In this document: one piece after another, positions 42,233 to 53,089 of the stretch
Position numbering within the stretch: the stretch's first letter is position 1
Layout: every line of letters begins with the position of its first letter
Assembly (NCBI GenBank): GCA_963383645.1
Contig: OY726565.1
Coordinates: forward strand, 41,133,944 to 41,197,943
Direction: 5' to 3'
Source: Muscardinus avellanarius
Taxonomy: Eukaryota > Chordata > Mammalia > Rodentia > Gliridae
Length of the DNA: 64,000 nucleotides
The notes under the pieces: model-generated
Seen by the model: only the letters and a program-made list of their open reading frames with translations
The model's database searches: none
What the model was told of the DNA's origin: nothing
Made by a program: the position numbers and the translations under genes

Positions 42233-42499
42233 TCAATGATCTTTTAAACTGATATCATATAAATTATAGAGCAACCCATAAAGACTGACTTTCTTTGTTT
42301 AAAACAAAAATTTGATCATTTTGCATTATGCATATATTTTTGTCATTTTCACATGCTTCTTATGTCATTAATAACAACACTTTTATGTACTTGGCTCATT
42401 TTTAATTTAAATAAATCCATGTTAAGATAAATTTTACATTATTGTCATAAATCAAAAAACAGTATTGTAAAGAGTTGCCCCAGAAAAAAGGTAACTATA
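42233..42499. other. Unassigned AT-rich sequence
   Basis: Nothing recognised. Confidence 0.35.
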
Positions 42500-43030
42500 A
42501 GTTTTATTATAACTACAGAATGATGTACAAAGTTTCATCCAAATATTATTGCCTAGCAAAGGTTCTGAGCAGATAGATGGGTAAAGAAAATGTGGTCTAT
42601 GTGGAATTGTATTCACCCATAAGGAAGGACAAACTTATGTCATTTGCAGATAAATCAAAGGAACTAAAAAATATTGTGGTAAGTGAATTTAGCCAGTCTC
42701 AGGAAGTCAAGACTCCAATGTTTGTTTTCATATGTGGACACTAGAGAGAAAATAGAAAACAAAAGTGACTTCAGATAAATGAGAGAGAGCAGCAGAATAG
42801 TGGAAGAGGGTTGAGAGAGGGAGGTAGGAAAGAGGAAGAGGAGAATTGAGGGAGGAAACAGTTCAAATAATGTATGTCTATATATGAAGTTCCAACATCT
42901 AATTAATGTGTACAGGGAGAGAGGATGGGGGAGTAGGGTGGGATACACCAAATTCTGTGAGCATGTATGTTTGTATCACTTTGAACCTCACTCTGATATA
43001 TATTCACAATATACCAATAGGTATATTTTC
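42500..43030 (+). mobile_element. L1 3' end
   Basis: 'atgtcatttgcagataaatc', 'tttagccagtctcaggaagt', 'ggacactagagagaaaatag', a purine-rich tract (42778-42856), 'ttgaacctcactctgatata', and a decayed terminus 'caatataccaataggta'. Confidence 0.82.
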
Positions 43031-43928
43031 AAAAGTTCTGAGGCTTAAGTCTGTTGTGTTTTTATGAAAATGTAGATGTGTTTCATGGATATATCATCAC
43101 CAAACTAAAATTTTCTCATTCTAATAAAAGTATTGTGAAAAATTTTAAAGTGTGATAGTCCTTTCATTAGGTAAGCCAGTGGTACTTAATGTCACATAAA
43201 GGAAACATCTACTCATCCCAAGATACATCCAAAAAACATACCTACCCTCAGATACATATGAAAATTAAAGATCACAGTAAGACTATCTAGTCCTATAGAG
43301 TCTTTGAGAATAAAATTAGACATATTATTTGAAACAACCTTGTAAATTTTAAAAATCAATATAGTCTTTATACATTAAAATGAGATAGCATTTACATGTT
43401 AATTTTGTTTATTATGTTGCAAGTAATAAAAATAAACTTAGGAAACTTTTTAAGAGATATAGGTTTATTCTTAATGAAATAGTAATTCCATTTTATCATT
43501 ATTAGCTCACATATTCCTCTTTCTATTACTGTCTTGTTCTCAGCTTAGTCTTCTCTCTGCAATGAGATTCAATTAGCAGGTTGGTTAAGAGCCATCCTAG
43601 TAGTGTGGGGTGTCCCTACTGCAAGGTTGGGGTTGCTCTTGGCTCCCCAGGTGGTTCCCACACAGCCAGGGTTTGTTTTAGGACACATACATAGTTACAT
43701 AGTTCGTTTTTTCAAAGAGGCATTAAAGAGCAGACTTACTATCAGATATAGTGAGGATGTGGGTACCGCCCAGCACAAATAAGCAGTGGGCTTTGGAGGT
43801 TAAAAAGCACAATATTCTTTCTTGTTAATCTGAATAGAAAATAGTGTTAGGAGGCCAAGCAACAATAAAATTGAGCAAAGGAATTGCTAAGGATCTGCTA
43901 CACTCTGAAGGTTGGATTATCAATTATT

Positions 43929-43930
<2 letters not shown>
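43031..43930. other. Unassigned sequence
   Basis: About 0.9 kb, AT-rich then mixed. No gene or named repeat. Confidence 0.4.
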
Positions 43931-43966
<36 letters not shown>

Positions 43967-43987
43967 CTTTCTCTCTCCTCTCTCTCT

Positions 43988-44036
<49 letters not shown>
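43931..44036 (+). repeat. Compound (TC)n(AC)n microsatellite
   Basis: (TC)n with interruptions (43931-43988) passing into about 22 AC units (43990-44036). Frames across it encode only serine/leucine or histidine/threonine repeats and are not genes. Confidence 0.95.
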
Positions 44037-44038
<2 letters not shown>

Positions 44039-45576
44039 AAAGAGACTACATTTCCACTCTCCAAAGTACCATGCCTCAAAGAAAGATGTAAGCAGTTGTT
44101 CAGTGGTTTATCCTTCACTAAGAATTTTTTAAATCTCTTATATAGATAGCTGGGAAATCTAAAATAGCAAGAATCCTTTTTTGATCTCAGACAAAAGGTA
44201 AGAGTCAGGTTCACATAAATGTCACAAATACTCAGCTACATTTCTTCAAGATGGTGTGCACCCTGAGGACCTTGCCAGGAATACTTTGCTTTTTTATTTA
44301 CAGTGGGGTATGTAGATGTGAAGGGGGAAATTTTTTCTCTCATGATAACAGAATAGGATGGTATAAAATGTCTTTGGAGATAGAAAAAAGAATCCAGGCC
44401 TACAATTTAAAAAAATGATCAAGACTCCCATGAACTATCAAACAAGAAGTCAAGCAAACTAAGACATACACTCAGCTAAAATGAGTACAGAAAAGAAGAT
44501 GGGGCAAAAAGACCTCCTCCTTTATTCAGAAGGCCTTCCTCAGAATCAGATGAGAGGATTCTACACAGCTGAGGTTGTCAAGACTTAATGTATACCGGAA
44601 GCATCTGGAAGTTCTTTAGAACACATCACAGACCCTACACCCAGAGTCTCTGCTACTGAAGAAAGTGAGGCTATAGAAGTGAGTGTTGGGTGGGGCATAA
44701 AGATGTGTATTTCTAACAAGATCCCAGGTGATGCTTGCATGGTGGTGGTGGGGGCACCCAGGGCCACAGTTTGAGAACCATACAGTGGGACAAAATTTGC
44801 ACTAGGAAGAGAGATGAGTTACCATGGCCTCAAGAAGCCTGGGTAGTTGATGGGGGCCTCTGTATCTATTTTCTTTCTATGCACATTTACATTGTACACT
44901 ATTGTTTTCTTTACAAAAAAGCTGTAAGGAATTCTGATACTTCCATAGTGGTGGAAACCCTTTATAGTTCATCCTACTTGCTGATAACAACTGTGGACTA
45001 TAAAAAACAAGCAAAATCCCAACCTCCTGAGGACTTTTCACAGTGACCAAAAGCTGGCAGAGTGCAGAGGGGAGAAAACTTTGGAACCTGTATGGAGGTG
45101 ATTTTTCCATGTACTCCTTTCTCCAGTACATCTTTCTTCAGGAAGTGGCCACAAATGGAAGCTGATTGGCAGAGGCAGAGCAGCCTTGGGAAGGAGTTCC
45201 AGAAGGCCTGAATGTGTGGCAGAAATCACAGAGGAAAAAAAACTAAAGAATCCCCAGTTCAGTATAAAAACTGCAGGAATCTCTGCCAACCCTTAATACC
45301 CATGAGTAGAACCAACTCAATCCAGGGAAGACTTGAGGAATTACACTGGGAGTTCATCACTTTCACAGATTCCAACCTGACTTCAGAGCTAGGCATAAGT
45401 AAAATGAATTCAAGTCAGCTAACAAAGGCCTTAAAATGGAACTAAGATATATAGGTGAAACAGAATTTAATCTCTGAACCTTATCATGTGGATTGCCTAC
45501 TGAAAGTATTAGTGTTTATCGGGTAATTATAACAGAACACATGTTCTACACAAGTTAACATTCAAAGTGTCAAAGA
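44037..45576. other. Unassigned sequence
   Basis: About 1.5 kb with little repeat content I can name. 'tcaagacttaatgtataccg' to 'gagaaccatac' (44578-44785) resembles an old MER-type phrase ('gcatctggaagttctttaga', 'ccacagtttgagaacca'), but I will not assign it. Frames 44735-45046, 44877-45131 and 45038-45289 overlap on both strands, with no known domain. Confidence 0.4.
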
Positions 45577-45760
45577 TGGCCAGGCATAGTGGCACACATC
45601 TGTAATCCCAGTACTTGAGAGGCTTGAGACAGGAGGATAGTAGGTTTGAGGCCAGCCTAAGCAATCTAGTGGGAATCTTTTTCCAAATAAAAAATAAAAC
45701 AGGGCTAGGAGTGTATAGAATGTCCCTGGATTCAACCTCCATTACTCCCCTCCTTGCAAA
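45577..45760 (+). mobile_element. MEN-type SINE, type A, ID half shortened
   Basis: 'ggccaggcatagtggcacac', 'ctgtaatcccagtacttgag', 'aataaaacagggctaggagt', then a deletion joins straight to 'gtatagaatgtccctggatt', 'caacctccattac'. Confidence 0.87.
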
Positions 45761-46034
45761 ATGTTGAGAATATAATTTAAAATCACACATGTGAAGAACT
45801 AGGGAAAATATTAATTATCAAGGATGAATCAACATACAGAAATTCTTAGATAACCCAGGTTGACGAATTAATAGACAAAACATTAAAGTATCATTATAAC
45901 TGTGCTCTATGATATAAAATAAAATAATAGAAATCAGTGAAAATATAAGAAATCAGAAAAGCATTAAAATAATAAAAATGGTAATTTGTAACTGAAATGT
46001 ATATTTGAAGAAAACATTCACTAATTAAACTCAG
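45761..46034. repeat. Possible old L1 5'/ORF1 remnant
   Basis: A-rich sequence ('attaatagacaaaacattaa', 'gaaaatataagaaatcagaa') with the feel of old L1 5' region, as does 47011-47390. Weak call. Confidence 0.3.
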
Positions 46035-46245
46035 TAGTATGAGATAACTATGTATACATAGACATTTTATAATGAATAACTATGTGTACATAGTTATCTA
46101 TGTATATGTAGACATAGACAATGATAATTATATATACACAGACATTTTTATAACGTATAACTGTTTACATAGATAACTATGTATACATGGACACTGATAA
46201 CTATGTATAGATAGATAATGGTGTATACAAAGAGATTTTATAATG
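46035..46245. repeat. AT-rich degenerate tandem/palindromic repeat
   Basis: Repeated units built on ataactatgtatacatag followed by acattttataatg or acaatgata: starts near 46046, 46077, 46125, 46156 and 46197. Unit length varies from 31 to 48. The core is near-palindromic (taactatgtatacatagtta), so each unit can fold back. I know no family for it. Confidence 0.75.
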
Positions 46246-46294
46246 TCAGTACAGTTAAGGACATTTGTAAGTGTTCATATATGAAGTTATTAAT

Positions 46295-46532
46295 ATCAAT
46301 TTTAAGCCGGGCATCGTGGCGCATGCTTGTAATCCCAGCATTTGGGAAGCTGAGACCTGAGGATTGCAGTTTGCAAACAGCCTCAGCTATTTGGTGAGGC
46401 TCTCTGCAGCTCAATTAGACCCTGTTTCAAAATAAAAGAATAAAAAATTGGCAGGAGGTGTAGTTGGAGGTCAAATGCCTCTGGGTTCCATCCTCAGACC
46501 CGCAAAAAAAAAAAAAAAAAAATCAATTTTAA
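46295..46532 (+). mobile_element. MEN-type SINE with 11-bp TSD
   Basis: Element 46306-46521 between 'atcaattttaa' copies (46295-46305, 46522-46532). 'gccgggcatcgtggcgcatg', 'ccctgtttcaaaataaaaga', ID half 'ggcaggaggtgtagttggag', 'aaatgcctctgggttccatc', tail of about 19 A. Confidence 0.92.
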
Positions 46533-46534
46533 TG

Positions 46535-46775
46535 TTGTATACACAGAGGACCCAGAAAGCAACACACCTGTGCTGTATGCATGTATATTTCTATCACACT
46601 AATCTTCATTATGATGTATAATTTTAATGCCCTATAAAAATAAAATAAAAGCTCCACAATTATTCAGATGTTAAAAAATGTGTTTAAAAAAGTCATATGT
46701 GTGCTATCATATTGTACTCCATTAAGACGTATGACTACAATGCACCAATAAAAAGATTAAACCAAAACCAAAAAA
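46535..46775 (+). mobile_element. Two L1 3' terminus fragments in a row
   Basis: 46540-46645: 'gcatgtatatttctatcaca', 'cattatgatgtataatttta', 'atgccctataaaaataaaat'. 46685-46770: 'agacgtatgactacaatgca', 'ccaataaaaagatt'. Both are 3' ends with A-rich tails. They may be two insertions or one duplicated tail. Confidence 0.72.
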
Positions 46776-46794
46776 TAATAATAAAAAAATAAAG

Positions 46795-46978
46795 GCCAAA
46801 CGTGGTGGCGTTTGTAATCCCAGTACTTGGGAGGTTGAGACAGAAGGATCTTAAGTTTGCAATCAGTCTCAGAAGCCTTGGGAGATCTTGTTTCAAAACA
46901 AAACAAAACAAAAAAATTTACAAAGGACTGAATGTATAGCTTAAAGGTAGAATTCCTCTAGGTTAAAGCCCCAGCATC

Positions 46979-47010
<32 letters not shown>
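46795..47010 (+). mobile_element. MEN-type SINE, type A
   Basis: 'ggccaaacgtggtggcgttt', 'gtaatcccagtacttgggag', 'cttgtttcaaaacaaaacaa', ID half 'ggactgaatgtatagcttaa', 'gtagaattcctctaggttaa', 'agccccagcatc', tail (AAAC)n. Confidence 0.87.
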
Positions 47011-47011
<1 letters not shown>

Positions 47012-47400
47012 TTAAAGACAGATCAGATACTATGGTGATGATTTTAAAAAAACAAAGTTAAAATGAAAATTATAGTTCTTGATATTTTTAAATCTCAGAA
47101 AATAAACTAGATGATAGATTAGACAAGATTGAAAAGAAAATTCATGAACAGAAAGATAAATATGAGAAAATAACCCAAAGAATAGCATAGAGATAAAAAA
47201 ATATTAAAAACATAAAGGAAACATAAGAGATGTAGAAAGTAGAATACGACAATTCAAAATAAATATATTAAGAGTTATGGAAAAAGAGTAGAGGAATGGA
47301 GAAAATACCATTTGTAGAGATGATTATGAGACTTTTCAGAATAGAAGTCATGAATCCTTCCTTCCTTATTTGTGACTATCCATTCTCATTCCTTTTTTAA
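47011..47400 (+). repeat. Possible old L1 ORF1-region remnant
   Basis: 'agattagacaagattgaaaa', 'aattcatgaacagaaagata', 'aatatgagaaaataacccaa' resemble old L1 ORF1 or preceding sequence. No continuous frame. Low certainty. Confidence 0.35.
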
Positions 47401-47585
47401 AATCAGTGATTCCTCATTGTTTATTATCCTCTTACAAAAAGACACTTGGAACAAATAAATACAAAATGGTATGCATCACATTTACTGGTGTCCAAATTTA
47501 CATTTTCTCGGTACTTACCACAGGAATTCTCATTCATTATTTAGCATATTTGCAACTCATTTCTATCTTCTTGGCCATCGTTGTT
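47401..47585. other. Unassigned sequence
   Basis: Flank of the second composite element. Nothing recognised. Confidence 0.35.
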
Positions 47586-47825
47586 TTGATGTTGTTGTTT
47601 TTTTTCTGTATTGTGTTTTTTATTTTTTATTTTTATTTTATTTTATTTTATTTATTTTATTTATTTATTTTTTATATATTTTTTATTGGTGCACTGTATT
47701 CATACATCATAGTAGGATACATACTTTTGTAGACATACTTGCACACTTTTCCCAGTCAGCCCCCACCCAATCCCCACCCCATTCTCTCCCTATCCCTCCC
47801 TCCCATGCTTGGCTTAGTAGTTGAC

Positions 47826-48728
47826 ATCTAGTATTATGGCAATTTATCTAAAATTAAAAATGGTAATCTCACATAACAGTTTCATTTGTCTGATACCAAG
47901 CTTTTGATGACTTAAAGATGACATTTCAATATTTCTTTTTGCTTTCTTTCTTACCAGAGAATATTTTTTTCTATTTTTTAGGTGAAACTATCATATATTT
48001 ATATATTTATTTTTCAGAAAAAAATCTATCCTAATATGGAATATGGACTCTAGGTACCCAAAACGATCTTGAAAAAGAACAAAGCTAGAAGATATATATT
48101 TTCTGATTTCAAACCATATAAAGCTACAATAATTGAAACAGTGTAGTACTATTCTAAAGGCAGATATATAAACCATTAGAGTTAAATAAAAGCCTAGAGC
48201 TAAATTCTTCCCTATATTGTCAAGTTATTTTTGACAAGGTTTCCATGAACATTTGGTGGTGGAAATATTAATCTTTTAACTAAATATTGTTAAAAAAATA
48301 ATAATTACATGGAAAAGAATAAAGTTGGACCCTTACCTAATCCCATATACAAATATTAACTCAAAATAGATAAAAGACCTAAATATAAATCTTAAGACTA
48401 TAAACTTTTAGGAGAAAATCTGGGTCATTAAACCTCACAACATTGAAATTGGCAGTGATTTCTTGGTTATGATTTCAATGGCACAGGCAACAGAAGCATA
48501 TACAAACTCCCTAAAAAATAAAAAAAATATTGTAGATCCAAAGACAATGTAAACAGAGTTAACAGTTACTAATAGAATGGGATAAAATATTTCCAATTGC
48601 TATATCTGAAGGTATATTAATATTCCAACTAGAAATCCTAAAAATTAACAACAATAAAGGCAAACAATTCCCTTTAGAGATAGGTAAAAGACTAACATAA
48701 ATAATGAATCTCCACAGTTAACCAATCT
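47826..48728 (+). repeat. Captured segment, copy 2
   Basis: Same 903-bp block as 11232-12134: unassigned part 'ctgataccaagcttttgatg', then an old L1 ORF2 3' fragment on the plus strand ('agttggacccttacctaatc', 'ggagaaaatctgggtcatta'). Its ends coincide with those in copy 1. Confidence 0.75.
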
Positions 48729-48760
48729 TAGTTGTCTGTTGGATGGAAAATCTTGTTTCT

Positions 48761-49645
48761 CTAGTTCTGGTGTGTGTTACCTATTTCTTCTTTGTAGTTA
48801 ATCTCTTTGAGTATTTTCTCTAGCGCTGGTTTTGAAGACATAAATTCCTTCAGTTTCTGTTTGTCATGGAAGCTTCTTATTTCTCCATCTAATTTGATAG
48901 AAAGTTTTGCTGGGTAGGAAATTTTTGGCTGGAAGTTGTTTTCTTTCAGAATTGGGAATATGTTACTCCAAGCCCTTCTGGCTCTCATAACTTGGTTTGG
49001 GAAGTCTGGAGTGATTCTAATTGGTTTGCCTCTGAATGTCACTTGGCCCTTTGCTTTTGTTGCCTTTAAGATATTCTGCTTGGCTTCCACATTGGTCATT
49101 TTGACAATTATGTGGCGTGGGGATCCTCTTCTCCGATCCTGTCTAAAGGGAGTTCTATACGTTTCCTGGACCTGTGTATCGGCCTCTTGCTCGATGTCTG
49201 GAAAATTTTCTGCTATTACTTCCTTGAAGAGATTGTTGATCCCTTTGGTTTCACTTTCTTTTCCCTCCTCTATTCCAATTATTCTTAGGTTAGCTCTCTT
49301 AAAATGGGCCCATATTTCTTCAATATCAGATTCCTGCTGTCAGATATTTTTTTCTAGATTAGAAACTATGCGTTCATTTTTGGATTGCTCATCTTCTAAG
49401 AGTGAGATTCTGTTCTCCATGTGTTCTAATCGGTTGTTTGTGCTTTGAATTGAGGTCTTTACTTCATTAATTGCATCCTTTATCTCTTTTTGGTTCTCTC
49501 TGAGTTCTTTTCGAAGCACCTCTATTATTTCTACAGTTGTTTTCCTGATTTGATTTTCTAGAAATCTCTGATTTTCAGTTTTATCGGGTTCTGATGTTGT
49601 GGGGTTGTGTGCATTCATTGCTCCAGTATTATTCCTCTTTCCCAT
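48761..49645 (-). pseudogene. L1 ORF1 pseudogene (composite copy 2), one stop
   Basis: The best-preserved ORF1 in the window. The start I choose is the ATG at 49645 (MGKRNNTG), 15 codons inside an open frame that begins at a GTG. It has the coiled coil (RKELRENQKEIKDAINEVKT, NRLEHMENRISLLEDE), then a single in-frame TGA after NLEKNI (about 49339-49337). The frame then stays open through the RRM-like and C-terminal domains (RARRAWSNIFPILKENNFQP) to the stop at 48761. The TGA sits where the L1 at 32839 has a Gln codon. Confidence 0.88.
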
Positions 49646-50428
49646 GATTTTGGATGTTTGTGCCTTCTCTGGGTTCTTCCCTTGGGTCACTATGACTTCA
49701 CTTAAGGTGTTCTGGATCTCGAGTCAGTAGTATCTCAGACCCCACTACTCCTTTACTGGGTTTTATCACAGAGTCTCCGACCCAGAGAGTCGATAGAGGC
49801 TGCTTTAGACTGTGGGGGTTGCCAGGTTGCACGTTCTCCTATGGTGTGATATCTCTGCCACCGCTCCTCCCCCACTGGGTCAAGTCCCAGGGAGTACAGT
49901 ACTGGGATTTCTCCTCTGTGGCCCGCAGTTTGACTCACTGTTCTTGAGTGCGCAGATGTAGCTGTACTGGCCTCGCTGAATTTGCTGCTGCTGCCGCCGG
50001 TGGCAATGTGGTGCCGCTGCTACACCCTCGGCTATGGGGCTGGCGTTTTCTTCTTTGTTTTGATTTCGACTCTGAATCCCTGCAGCGTGTGCTGAGCTCA
50101 GCCACTGGGGGCTTTAGACGCTCTCTGCTTGGAGAAATCCCGCCTAGCTGTTCCGCAGTGGCTCACCTTGGCTTGCTGTAGCTGTCCCGTGAATTCGCCG
50201 GTGCCGCCGGCAGTATGGCGCTGGTGCCGCGTCTGCTGCGTCCTCGGGCGCGAGGCCGGTTATCTCCTCTGTGGCTCTGTTCTCAGTCCGCTTTCTCTCT
50301 GGAGCCTGGTGATTTTTTGTTTCACTGGTGATGGTGTTTTCTGGCTATGAAAGGCGCTGATTTTGTGGTAATGGAGATTTGTTGTTAGCGGGGCTCTTAA
50401 GCTCCGCTTTTCTCGGTCGCCATCTTCC
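49646..50428 (-). promoter_or_regulatory. L1 5'UTR of composite copy 2
   Basis: CpG-rich. The minus strand begins ggaagatggcgaccgagaaa, with an intact YY1-type aagatggcg core and more CpGs kept than in copy 1. It contains the same two gtgaattc/ctgaattt...ccgccgg blocks as copy 1 (about 49976 and 50190). Confidence 0.7.
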
Positions 50429-50439
50429 TTGATGTTGTT

Positions 50440-50734
50440 TGATCATAGTCTTTTTCATTGACTGGTTCAAATAATTAGTTTTTAAATTCACTCAAAGACA
50501 ACATTCTTTTCTACAAAAGAAAACATAGTTAAAAGTTTAGGTTTTTATGGAGCATATTTAGTCTCTGTTGTGTATTTTCTTTTTGTTTTGCCTGGATTCC
50601 TGTCTTCACTTGACATTTATAAATGTAGAAACCACTCTTGACTTCTGAGCCATACAAAACCAGATCACAGGCTCAATTTGACCCATGAGTCATAATTTCT
50701 CAACCTCTGGTTTAGTCGATGGTCTCTATGTTTC
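50440..50734. other. Unassigned sequence
   Basis: Right flank of the composite. Nothing recognised. Confidence 0.35.
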
Positions 50735-51305
50735 TTTTTTTTTAAATTTTTATTGGTGCATTATATTCATACATCATATTGAGGTAAAAAACTTGTGTGT
50801 AGAGACATGTACACATCACTGATTTAACCCCTACCCAATTCCCACCCCATTCCCTCCCCGTCCCTCCTTCCCTTGCTCAGCTTAGTGGTTGACTTCGATA
50901 TGTTTAAGTACATTGTGTGTTTTAGAGATTTTCCTCTTCCCCCCTCCTTTCTCCTCCTTTAGGTTGTCTTGTTTGCTCCTCTATTGGATTTCCTTTTTCA
51001 TCTAGAGTTCCTCCTATGACCCAATTCTCCATAACTCTCACGTATTAGGGAGAGCATCTGATTTCTTATTTTTTGTGACTGACTAATCTCACTTAGCATA
51101 ATGTCCTCCAGTTCCATCCATTTCCCTGAAAATGATGTAATTGAGTTTTTTTGATGGCTGAGTAAAATTCCATTGTGTATATATCCCACAGTTTTGTAAT
51201 CCATTCATCTGTTGATGGACATCTTGGCTGGTTCCACAGTTTGGCTATGGTGAATTGTGCAGCTATGAACATTATTTCTATTAAGTTGATTTTTATGCTC
51301 ATCTT
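50735..51305 (-). mobile_element. L1 3' end, antisense
   Basis: 'aatttttattggtgcattat', 'ccccattccctccccgtccc', 'tgtgactgactaatctcact', 'attccattgtgtatatatcc', 'tggctggttccacagtttgg'. The minus-strand frames 50998-51320 are scraps of the ORF2 end. Confidence 0.87.
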
Positions 51306-51317
51306 TATTTTTTCCTC

Positions 51318-51500
51318 CAACCTATTTTTGGTGGGTACTACAGATTGAACCAGGGGAATTTTACCTCCAAGTTATACCCCCAGCCCTTTTTAGTTTTTAT
51401 TTTGAAACGAGGTCTTGCTAAGTTGCTTAGTGTTCCTACAATTTTTCTGTCTCCACCGCTCAAGTATTGGGTTTACAGGCGCGCACCATCATGCCTGGCT
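51318..51500 (-). mobile_element. MEN-type SINE, type A, antisense, decayed
   Basis: 'tactacagattgaaccaggg', 'aagttatacccccagccctt', 'aaacgaggtcttgctaagtt', 'ctcaagtattgggtttacag', 'gcgcaccatcatgcctggct'. Confidence 0.86.
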
Positions 51501-53089
51501 CTTCTTCTATCTATTTTTAATGTGTACTATTTTGTTCATTTTCTCTCTTCTTACTTTTATTTGAAAGCTGAGTTTACCTTTCCTTTGAAATGTTCATTTT
51601 ACTAGGCAGAGAAACTATGTTGAAAATTAGTTTACCTCAGTACTTGAAAGAGATGAATTTTCCTCTGAACTTTACTGTAACAATTTTCCTCTGAACTTTT
51701 CTATTTTTCTGGTTATTTCTATTTTTTAAGCAAAATAGAAACTTTTCTGTTTTTCTGGTTATTTCTATTTTGTAATCTGCTTATGCACAGAATGCTCATG
51801 CTGGAAGAATACTAAATATTCTTCAAATTTTAGTCTACATTATATAAGTAGTTATGCACCTTTTCTAATAGAACCTACTTCTAATATTTGTTGGGTTTTA
51901 TCTATTTTTATTGACAAGGTTTTCCAGAATTTTGTTTCTATTTTATTAACATTTTGAAAAAGAAAGCTTTCATTTTCATGAATTGTATTTTTTCTCATTA
52001 TCTATTTATTTTATACTTTTAAAAATAAGTTTCTTCTTTTGTTTCATCTTAGATTTTTATGCTTTTAGCAGTTTCTTTAACTGAACTGTATCTTACTTTT
52101 TCTTATATTCTAAGTAAAAATTTAAAGTTGCCTATTATACACAAAGTCTTCAAATTGTTTATTCTCTCTCTTGTTTCCTAGGATATTGGTGATTATTGTA
52201 TTTTCTTCTCATCCAATAAGGTTTTTACTTTAGAACAGATTTAAGTTTATGGAAAAGTCAAAAGATAGTGCAGCTTCCACAGCCATACCCATTTTCCCTA
52301 CTCCTATAACATCTTACTTTAGTGTGCACATTTGTCACAAATGTAAACAAATATTGACACATTATTATGATGTGTGCTTTGTTCATGTTTCCTTAATGTG
52401 AATCTCTTTTTTGTTACTGAGTCCTATCCAGGATACTAAATTGTTTTTAGCCATCATAAATGAGACAATTTCACAAACTTTCCATGTTTGTGATGACCTT
52501 AACAGTCTCGAGGATTTTTGTAGAATATACCCGGATTGGTATTTGTCTAGTTTCTCATACTTTGAGTGAGGTTATAGGTTTATGGAAGGAATTCAACACA
52601 ACAAAGAGGATATTATCAAGTGGGCATACAAGTTAACCCAAAGAGCTCCTGTATTGTTCCTAAAATGAGAGGACAGTAAAACATTATGTCCTTGAATGTC
52701 ACTTGTACTTCAAAACCTAGACAGTGAGAGCATGCCTGGGCTGCAAAGTCCAGGTCCATATCATCTTAAAGGATGCTGTTTTCTCTGATGCACACTGAGA
52801 AATAGGGCAAGTTAGTATTAGCTGAAGAGAGCTTCTTTCTTACACCTACACCAGGACAGTTGCTACTTGGTCATCCAATCAAACTAAACAAGCTGAGGCT
52901 GATGATGTCACTGCTTCTGCAGCCTAACCATGAAACCCACCTCTGGGTGGGACAGCTGCATATCCAGGGCACTGTGGAGAGGATACATGTCCGTTGTCCT
53001 GCTGGCCACCATGAGGGACAGAGGTGGAATGTGTCAGCCTGTTGTCACTGAACTCCTTTTGGAGCAGTCACTGATCACTCGTAAGCTTT
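51501..53089. other. Unassigned sequence with a small tandem duplication
   Basis: About 1.6 kb. 51655-51772 holds two duplications: 'ttttcctctgaactt' twice, and 'tttttctggttatttctatt' twice about 49 bp apart. 52200-52560 has 'cataaatgagacaatttcac' and 'ttgtctagtttctcatactt', old-repeat-like, not assigned. Frames 52860-53051 and 52930-53298 overlap and are not supported. Confidence 0.4.

Larger units (their letters stand above)
47586..50439 (-). mobile_element. Composite L1-derived element, copy 2, with 11-bp TSD
   Basis: Element 47597-50428. Same parts and junctions as copy 1: A-rich tail (47597-47680), L1 3'UTR end (47681-47825), captured segment (47826-48728), post-ORF1 piece, ORF1 (48761-49645), 5'UTR to 50428. 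Flanked by 'ttgatgttgtt' at 47586-47596 and 50429-50439, immediately outside the tail and the 5' end. That is what a single target-primed insertion of the whole composite would leave. By eye it is more than 90% identical to copy 1, and its flanks are unrelated to those of copy 1. Confidence 0.88.

Noticed and set aside
43884..44149. Frames with long Ser-Leu and His-Thr runs
   Set aside because: They are readings of the (TC)n(AC)n microsatellite.
13383..50181. Antisense open frames in the L1 5'UTR (13383-13589 and 49948-50181), both ending in AHLGLL, as an ORF0-like gene
   Set aside because: Both begin at GTG and not ATG, and an indel puts their N-terminal halves in different frames. Only the distal part is shared, as expected from sequence homology alone.
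11041..50428. The two composite copies as a segmental duplication
   Set aside because: Similarity appears to stop exactly at the L1 5' end and at the tail, flanks differ, and copy 2 has its own 11-bp duplication. Not fully excluded without alignment.
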